A stretch of 64,000 nucleotides of DNA from Novosphingobium mangrovisedimenti (GTDB taxonomy: Bacteria; Pseudomonadota; Alphaproteobacteria; Sphingomonadales; Sphingomonadaceae). Location: NCBI RefSeq assembly GCF_025153475.1, contig NZ_JANZXA010000006.1, forward strand, positions 1-64,000, written 5' to 3'. A model generated the notes under the pieces. It was given only the letters and a program-made list of their open reading frames with translations, made no database searches and had not been told where the DNA came from. Below are positions 59,887-64,000 of the stretch, in pieces; within the stretch, counting starts at the first letter, position 1, and each line of letters opens with the position of its first letter. The position numbers were made by a program, and so were the translations under genes.

Positions 59887-61167
59887 TTATTTGAAGCGAA
59901 GCTTGCGAATGCCAAGCGCATGCATGGCCAGCTTTTCGTAGAACGGTTCGCTGGTGCCGCGCCGGACTTTGTGGAGGAAGTACTTTTCGAAACCGACCTT
60001 GGCGAGGTGGACCCACTTGCCACTCGACGACCAGTTGAGGTTGCGCGGCGGAAGCTGTGGCTGGGCGACGAAGGCAACACCGCCATCGCCGAAGTCGGCA
60101 AGGCATACCGCGTTCCAGGTCGCTTCCTCGGCCGGTTCCTTGCCGGCGAGTTCGAGCTTCAGGTTCGCGGCAATGGCGGTGACCATCGATTCGATCATGA
60201 ACCCGGTCTTGGGCACGCCCACCGGCACCGGGGTCTTGCCCACGGGCGGGATCGCCACGCAGACGCCCAGCGAATAGACGTTCGTGAAGTTGGGGTTGCG
60301 CTGGTGCTTGTCGGCGAGGATGAAGCCGCGCGGGTTGACGAGGCCTTCCACGCCCATGACCGCGTCGATACCGCGGAATGCAGGCAGGAGCATCGAATAG
60401 CCGAAGGGCAGGTCGTGCGTTTCCTTGACCGAGCCGTCTTCCGACAGCTCCTCGCAGTGCATCATGCCGTCTTCGATCTTGGTGACGCGGTTGTTGCAGA
60501 TCCACTTGATGTGGCGGTTGCGCAGCTCCGATTCGAGCAGGCCCTTGGTATCGCCGACACCGTCGAGGCCGAGGTGGCCGATGTAGGGTTCCGCAGTGAC
60601 GAAGGTCATCGGCACCTTGTCGCGAATCTTGCGGCGGCGCAGTTCCGTGTCGAGGATCAGCGCGAATTCGTAGGCCGGGCCGTAGCATGATGCGCCTTGC
60701 GCTGCGCCCACGACGATCGGCTTGGGATCCTCGCAGAAACGGTCGAAGGCGTCGGCCGCATGGGCCGAGTGGTCGGTCTTGCACACCGACTGGGTGAAGC
60801 CCTTGGGGCCGAGGCCCTCGATTTCGTCGAAGGCCAGCTCGGGGCCGGTGGCAATCACGAGGTAGTCGTAGTGCAGGGAATTGCCGTCGTTCAGTTCGAC
60901 GCGATTTTCCTGCGGGTGGACCTTTTTCGCACCCACGGACGTGAATCCGATGCCCTTCTTCTTCATGATCGGGGGCAGATGGACCTTGATCGCTTCCGGT
61001 TCGCGCCAGCGCACCGCCACCCAGGGATTGCTGGGCACGAACCAGTAGTCGTCCTGGTCGTTCACGACAGTGACATCCGCCTTGCCCTTCACGGCATCGC
61101 GGATTTCGTAGGCTGCAATGGTGCCGCCGAGGCCTGCGCCAAGAATGATGATCTGGGGCAATGACAT
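59887..61167 (-). CDS. sqr: Sulfide:quinone oxidoreductase
   Basis: 426 residues. FAD site IIILGAGLGGTIAAYEIRDA, DYLVIATGPE, and the late VYSLGVCVAIPPVGKTPVP that precedes GVPKTGFMIE. The three catalytic cysteines of SQR are present with the usual spacing: Cys129 (SVCKTD), Cys161 (GASCYG) and Cys365 (AVCLADFG). A C-terminal amphipathic helix (KYFLHKV...LAMHALGIRKL region) fits monotopic membrane binding. It passes electrons from sulfide to quinone and forms persulfide for the dioxygenase encoded downstream. First gene of its operon. Confidence 0.87.
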   Translation of the reverse strand: MSLPQIIILGAGLGGTIAAYEIRDAVKGKADVTVVNDQDDYWFVPSNPWVAVRWREPEAIKVHLPPIMKKKGIGFTSVGAKKVHPQENRVELNDGNSLHYDYLVIATGPELAFDEIEGLGPKGFTQSVCKTDHSAHAADAFDRFCEDPKPIVVGAAQGASCYGPAYEFALILDTELRRRKIRDKVPMTFVTAEPYIGHLGLDGVGDTKGLLESELRNRHIKWICNNRVTKIEDGMMHCEELSEDGSVKETHDLPFGYSMLLPAFRGIDAVMGVEGLVNPRGFILADKHQRNPNFTNVYSLGVCVAIPPVGKTPVPVGVPKTGFMIESMVTAIAANLKLELAGKEPAEEATWNAVCLADFGDGGVAFVAQPQLPPRNLNWSSSGKWVHLAKVGFEKYFLHKVRRGTSEPFYEKLAMHALGIRKLRFK

Positions 61168-61340
61168 TACTTGCTCTCCCGTTGTCAGGTCGTGCAGCTG
61201 ATTGCTGCGTCAGCTTGAAGCGGCCTGCATTGAATACGCTGTATACGGCTTGACTAATATAATGAGTTTGCAATATACGCAAGAGGCAATGTACGGCCGT
61301 TTGAACGGTTCGGTACGACACAGGCAGAGAGGTGAATCAG
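61168..61340. promoter_or_regulatory. Divergent control region of the sulfide operons
   Basis: 173 bases between sqr and the rhodanese gene, AT-rich from 61230 to 61300. TTGACT (61250-61255) with TATACG about 18 bases later is a candidate promoter for the plus strand; TATAAT overlaps it at 61258-61263. GTATAC (61241-61246) and two AATATA copies 10 bases apart could be operator elements for an ArsR-type persulfide sensor (BigR/SqrR), whose gene is not in the window. Confidence 0.5.
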
Positions 61341-61676
61341 ATGGTCTTCGGTTTCGGAAAGCCACGGCATCAGGAAATTTCGGCAGAGCAGCTCGACTCC
61401 ATGTTGCGTTCGGGCGAGGCGCTGGTGGTCGACGTGCGCGAGGCGGATGAGTTTGCGAATGGTCATATTCCCGGTGCGATCAACATGCCGCTCTCCACGT
61501 TTCAGCCTTCGAAGCTGCCGCATCCCGAAGGCAAGAAGCTGGTGCTCAACTGCCTGGGCGGGAAGCGCTCGGGCATGGCACTCGATAAGTGCGGCATAGC
61601 TCAGGCGGAAGTCGATACGCATCTTGCCGGAGGCTTTGGTGCCTGGAAGGCCGCGCGCCTGCCGGTAGAGAACTGA
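61341..61676 (+). CDS. Rhodanese-domain sulfurtransferase
   Basis: 111 residues from ATG 61341 with GAGAGG 8 bases upstream; GTG 61332 overlaps that site and is rejected. One rhodanese domain: VVDVREADEFANGHIPGAIN and the active loop NCLGGKRSG with Cys71. It moves sulfane sulfur between thiols and acceptors and completes the SQR / persulfide dioxygenase set. Separated by 36 bp from the adaptor gene. Confidence 0.87.
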   Translation: MVFGFGKPRHQEISAEQLDSMLRSGEALVVDVREADEFANGHIPGAINMPLSTFQPSKLPHPEGKKLVLNCLGGKRSGMALDKCGIAQAEVDTHLAGGFGAWKAARLPVEN

Positions 61677-61712
61677 GCGGAACGCACGAACAATAAGGCA
61701 GGGGATGTCCAC

Positions 61713-62717
61713 ATGCGCGCAAATGTCCTGGTCCTGTCCGCACTCGGACTAGCTGTTCTCGGCCTGCCTCTGGCAGGCTGCGGCAGCAGCGAGGAGGTGG
61801 TGCAGGAGAGCAAGGCTCCCTCGGGGCCGCGACTCGTGCTGCAGGCAAGCGATACTGCCGACTGGCAGGATGTCAGCGCCGCGGTTGCCACGGTCGACCA
61901 GTCGCAGGTGCTTGCACGCATCCCCGGCATCCTCACGACACTCTCGGTGCGCGAGGGTGATATGGTCCGCCGGGGCCAGACGATCGGACGGATCGTCGAC
62001 AACCAGCTCGTGCATCAGGCAGCGGCCTACAAGGCGCAAATGGTGCAGGCGCAGGCTGAACTGAAGCGCGTGAAGTTCCTTCACGACAACGGCGTCTATG
62101 CTGATGCCCGGCTCGAGCAGGCCCAGGCGGCCGCTTCGGCCTCGCGTGCGCAATATGCGGCAGCCAGCTCCGTGTCGGGGCAGGGCGCCGTCGTCGCGCC
62201 GGCGAGCGGACGGGTGCTGCGCGCGGACGTTCCGGCCGGCTCGCCGGTGGCACCGGGCATGGTGATCGCGGTAGTCACTGCTGGCCCGACGATCGTGCGG
62301 CTGGAAATGCCCGAATCGCTGGCGGGCAAGGTTCACCCCGGCTCGCAAGTGAAGGCCGATGGCATCGGCGGCGAGGATAACGGCGCGACCGGGCGTGTGA
62401 TCAAGGTCTATCCTTCGGTCACGGCCGGGCATGTCATGGCCGATGTCCAGATGCCGGGCATCGACGACAAGCTGATCGGGCGGCGCGTTGCCGCCAGTGT
62501 CGAGACCGGCGGCCGCAAGGCGCTGCTGGTTCCGACCCGCTACGTCACGCAGCGCTACGGCATCGACTATGTCATGCTCGTCGCCAAAGATGGCACTGCC
62601 ACCGAAGTGCCGGTGCAGACCGCACCTTCCTCCGAAAAGGGCAAGGTCGAGATTCTCTCCGGCGTTTCCGCCGGCGATACGCTGGTTGCCACCGGCAGCG
62701 GAGCGGCGGAGCAATGA
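61713..62717 (+). CDS. RND efflux periplasmic adaptor (membrane fusion protein), lipoprotein
   Basis: 334 residues; signal with lipobox LAGC (Cys23). Biotinyl-lipoyl-like halves (TTLSVREGDMVRRGQTIGRI; GAVVAPASGRVLRADVPAGS) flank a short alpha-hairpin (AAYKAQMVQAQAELKRVKFL), then beta-barrel and membrane-proximal domains. It joins the RND pump to the TolC-type duct. The stop overlaps the RND start as ATGA. Confidence 0.87.
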   Translation: MRANVLVLSALGLAVLGLPLAGCGSSEEVVQESKAPSGPRLVLQASDTADWQDVSAAVATVDQSQVLARIPGILTTLSVREGDMVRRGQTIGRIVDNQLVHQAAAYKAQMVQAQAELKRVKFLHDNGVYADARLEQAQAAASASRAQYAAASSVSGQGAVVAPASGRVLRADVPAGSPVAPGMVIAVVTAGPTIVRLEMPESLAGKVHPGSQVKADGIGGEDNGATGRVIKVYPSVTAGHVMADVQMPGIDDKLIGRRVAASVETGGRKALLVPTRYVTQRYGIDYVMLVAKDGTATEVPVQTAPSSEKGKVEILSGVSAGDTLVATGSGAAEQ

Positions 62718-64000
62718 ACCTCGGAATTTCCGGAAAGCTGACGCGCGCGACGATCCAGTCGCCGCTTACGCCCTTGTTCCTGCTGGCCGCGATCATCGTC
62801 GGCCTGATCGCCACGGTCACGATCCCGCGCGAGGAAGAGCCGCAGATCAAGGTGCCGATGGTCGACATCATGGTCCAGGCGCCGGGGCTTTCGGCTTCGG
62901 ATGCCGTGGAACTGGTGGCAAAGCCGCTTGAAACCATCGTCAAGAGCGTCGACGGCGTCGAGCACGTCTACACGCAGGCGCAGGACAATGGCGCGCTGGT
63001 GACGGCACGCTTCCTCGTCGGTTCCGATCCCGAGGATGCGGCAACCCGTATCAACGAGAAGATCGAGGCGAACAAGGATCGCATTCCCGTCGGGATACCG
63101 CCGCCGCAGGTGACGGTGCGCGGGATCAACGATGTGCCGATCGTGGTGCTGACGCTCACGCCCAGGCCAGGCGCGGCCGGCCGGTGGGATGACCAGTCGC
63201 TGGCCGAACTTGCCGGCAAGCTGCGCACCGAGGTCGCAAAGGTCGACAACGTGGGCCTCACGTTCATCACCGGCGGCCAGCAAATGGCGCTTCGCGTCGT
63301 ACCCGATCCGGTCAAGCTTGCCGCCTACCGCGTGCCGCTGGGCAGCGTGATCGAGGCCGTAAGCCAGGCAAACCGCGCCTTTCCCGCCGGAACCGTGCGC
63401 GAAGGCGGGCAGGCAGCGCTGGTCGTTGCCGGTCAGACCCTGCGCGATGCGCAGGAACTCTCGCGCCTGACCGTGCGCTCGGTCACCGGTGCGCCGGTGC
63501 TGCTTTCCGATGTCGCGAAGGTCGAACAGGCACCGACCCAGAAGCAGGCCCGTGCCTGGCGTTGGGCCAGGGACGACAAGGGCAAGTGGTCGATGGCGCC
63601 GGCCGTCAGCCTTGCGATCGCCAAGCGCGCGGGGGCCAACGCCGTCACTGTTTCCGAACAGGTCGTCGACCGTGTCCATATGCTCGAAGGAACGCTGATT
63701 CCGCCGGGCGTCAACGTTGCCGTCACGCGCAATTACGGCGAAACCGCGAACGAGAAGGCCAACGAGCTGATCTTCCACCTGGCGCTGGCGACGGTTTCGA
63801 TCGTCGTGCTGATCGGCTTCGCCATCGGCTGGCGCGAAGCGGGCGTTACCGCGATCGTCATCCCGACGACGATCATGCTCACGATGTTCGCATCCAACAT
63901 CATGGGCTTCACGATCAACCGCGTCAGCCTGTTCGCGCTTATCTTCTCGATCGGCATTCTCGTCGACGACGCCATCGTCATTATCGAGAACATCGCCCGG
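62714..64000 (+). CDS. RND-family efflux transporter, inner-membrane pump (partial, runs off the window)
   Basis: Starts at ATG 62714 and is open to the right edge, giving the first 429 residues. Features: short N-terminus and first helix (PLFLLAAIIVGLIATVTIPR), REEEPQIKVPMVDIMVQAPG typical of the HAE-like group, porter domain (LETIVKSVDGVEHVYTQAQD), and the start of helices 2-4 with GILVDDAIVIIENIAR, where the two Asp are the proton relay. About 600 residues should follow outside the window. The substrate is unknown; the setting suggests a toxic sulfur or thiol compound. Confidence 0.87.
   Translation, partial: MNLGISGKLTRATIQSPLTPLFLLAAIIVGLIATVTIPREEEPQIKVPMVDIMVQAPGLSASDAVELVAKPLETIVKSVDGVEHVYTQAQDNGALVTARFLVGSDPEDAATRINEKIEANKDRIPVGIPPPQVTVRGINDVPIVVLTLTPRPGAAGRWDDQSLAELAGKLRTEVAKVDNVGLTFITGGQQMALRVVPDPVKLAAYRVPLGSVIEAVSQANRAFPAGTVREGGQAALVVAGQTLRDAQELSRLTVRSVTGAPVLLSDVAKVEQAPTQKQARAWRWARDDKGKWSMAPAVSLAIAKRAGANAVTVSEQVVDRVHMLEGTLIPPGVNVAVTRNYGETANEKANELIFHLALATVSIVVLIGFAIGWREAGVTAIVIPTTIMLTMFASNIMGFTINRVSLFALIFSIGILVDDAIVIIENIAR

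Noticed and set aside
1..64000. tRNA, rRNA and CRISPR arrays
   Set aside because: Reading intergenic stretches on both strands gave no cloverleaf-like or regularly spaced repeat structures; a tRNAscan or CRISPR search would settle it.

Overview
The window is high-G+C alphaproteobacterial DNA, most likely from a sphingomonad (Sphingobium/Novosphingobium type). The evidence is the P450cam-like cytochrome, the remains of TonB-dependent receptors, the Zur-type operon and the mix of SDR, LLM, Rieske and CoA-transferase genes. This is inferred from gene content only; there is no rRNA, and I found no tRNA or CRISPR array.

1-13.1 kb is an accessory island. It opens with what looks like an IS21-family end, directly followed by the C-terminal stump of a probable AddB-like nuclease. 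Then come an AddA-like helicase-nuclease, a translationally coupled pair of DUF262 proteins (the first with a DUF1524 nuclease domain), a PD-(D/E)XK-like protein and a fusion of a tyrosine-phosphatase domain to an ADP-ribosylglycohydrolase. It closes with a frameshifted IS110 transposase, an S24-type repressor that has lost both catalytic residues, and decayed sequence. It reads as a defence or DNA-processing island; the grouping is my inference.

13.1-18.1 kb is a zinc-limitation locus: a MerC-domain membrane protein divergent from zigA-like GTPase, DUF1826 protein, methyltransferase, second His-rich COG0523 GTPase and zur, with a Zur-box-like palindrome between the two units and a TonB-receptor remnant behind. 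18.1-20 kb has a 2OG oxygenase and a DMT exporter separated by a perfect 19-bp inverted repeat. 20.1-30.9 kb is a polysaccharide locus: two glycosyltransferases, Wzz/GumC-like, Wza, Wzy, Wzx, a GH44 lipoprotein and a membrane EEP hydrolase.

30.9-49.7 kb is a catabolic region. Its core is a CYP101-like P450, an SDR, a limonene-epoxide-hydrolase-like enzyme, a 6-oxocamphor-hydrolase-like beta-diketone hydrolase with the whole catalytic set conserved, and a class III CoA-transferase. Together they suggest breakdown of a camphor-like cyclic terpenoid: hydroxylation, oxidation to a 1,3-diketone, retro-Claisen ring opening, CoA activation. Around it lie a Rieske oxygenase, a TauD-type dioxygenase, an amidohydrolase, a carbamoylase-like amidase and several regulators. 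The area is scarred by deletions: a fused TonB-receptor fragment, an LLM pseudogene with two lesions and an SDR stump.

49.7-56.6 kb has a MarR/DMT pair with strong palindromic operators, then a tight five-gene operon: secreted membrane-anchored protein, SSS symporter, a 40-residue membrane peptide, a carbamoyltransferase lacking the aspartate-binding Arg/Gln of ATCase, and asparagine synthetase. 56.7-64 kb is a sulfide/persulfide module (TauE/SafE, persulfide dioxygenase, DUF2892, sulfide:quinone reductase, rhodanese) interwoven with a split tripartite RND efflux system. The RND pump gene runs off the right edge.
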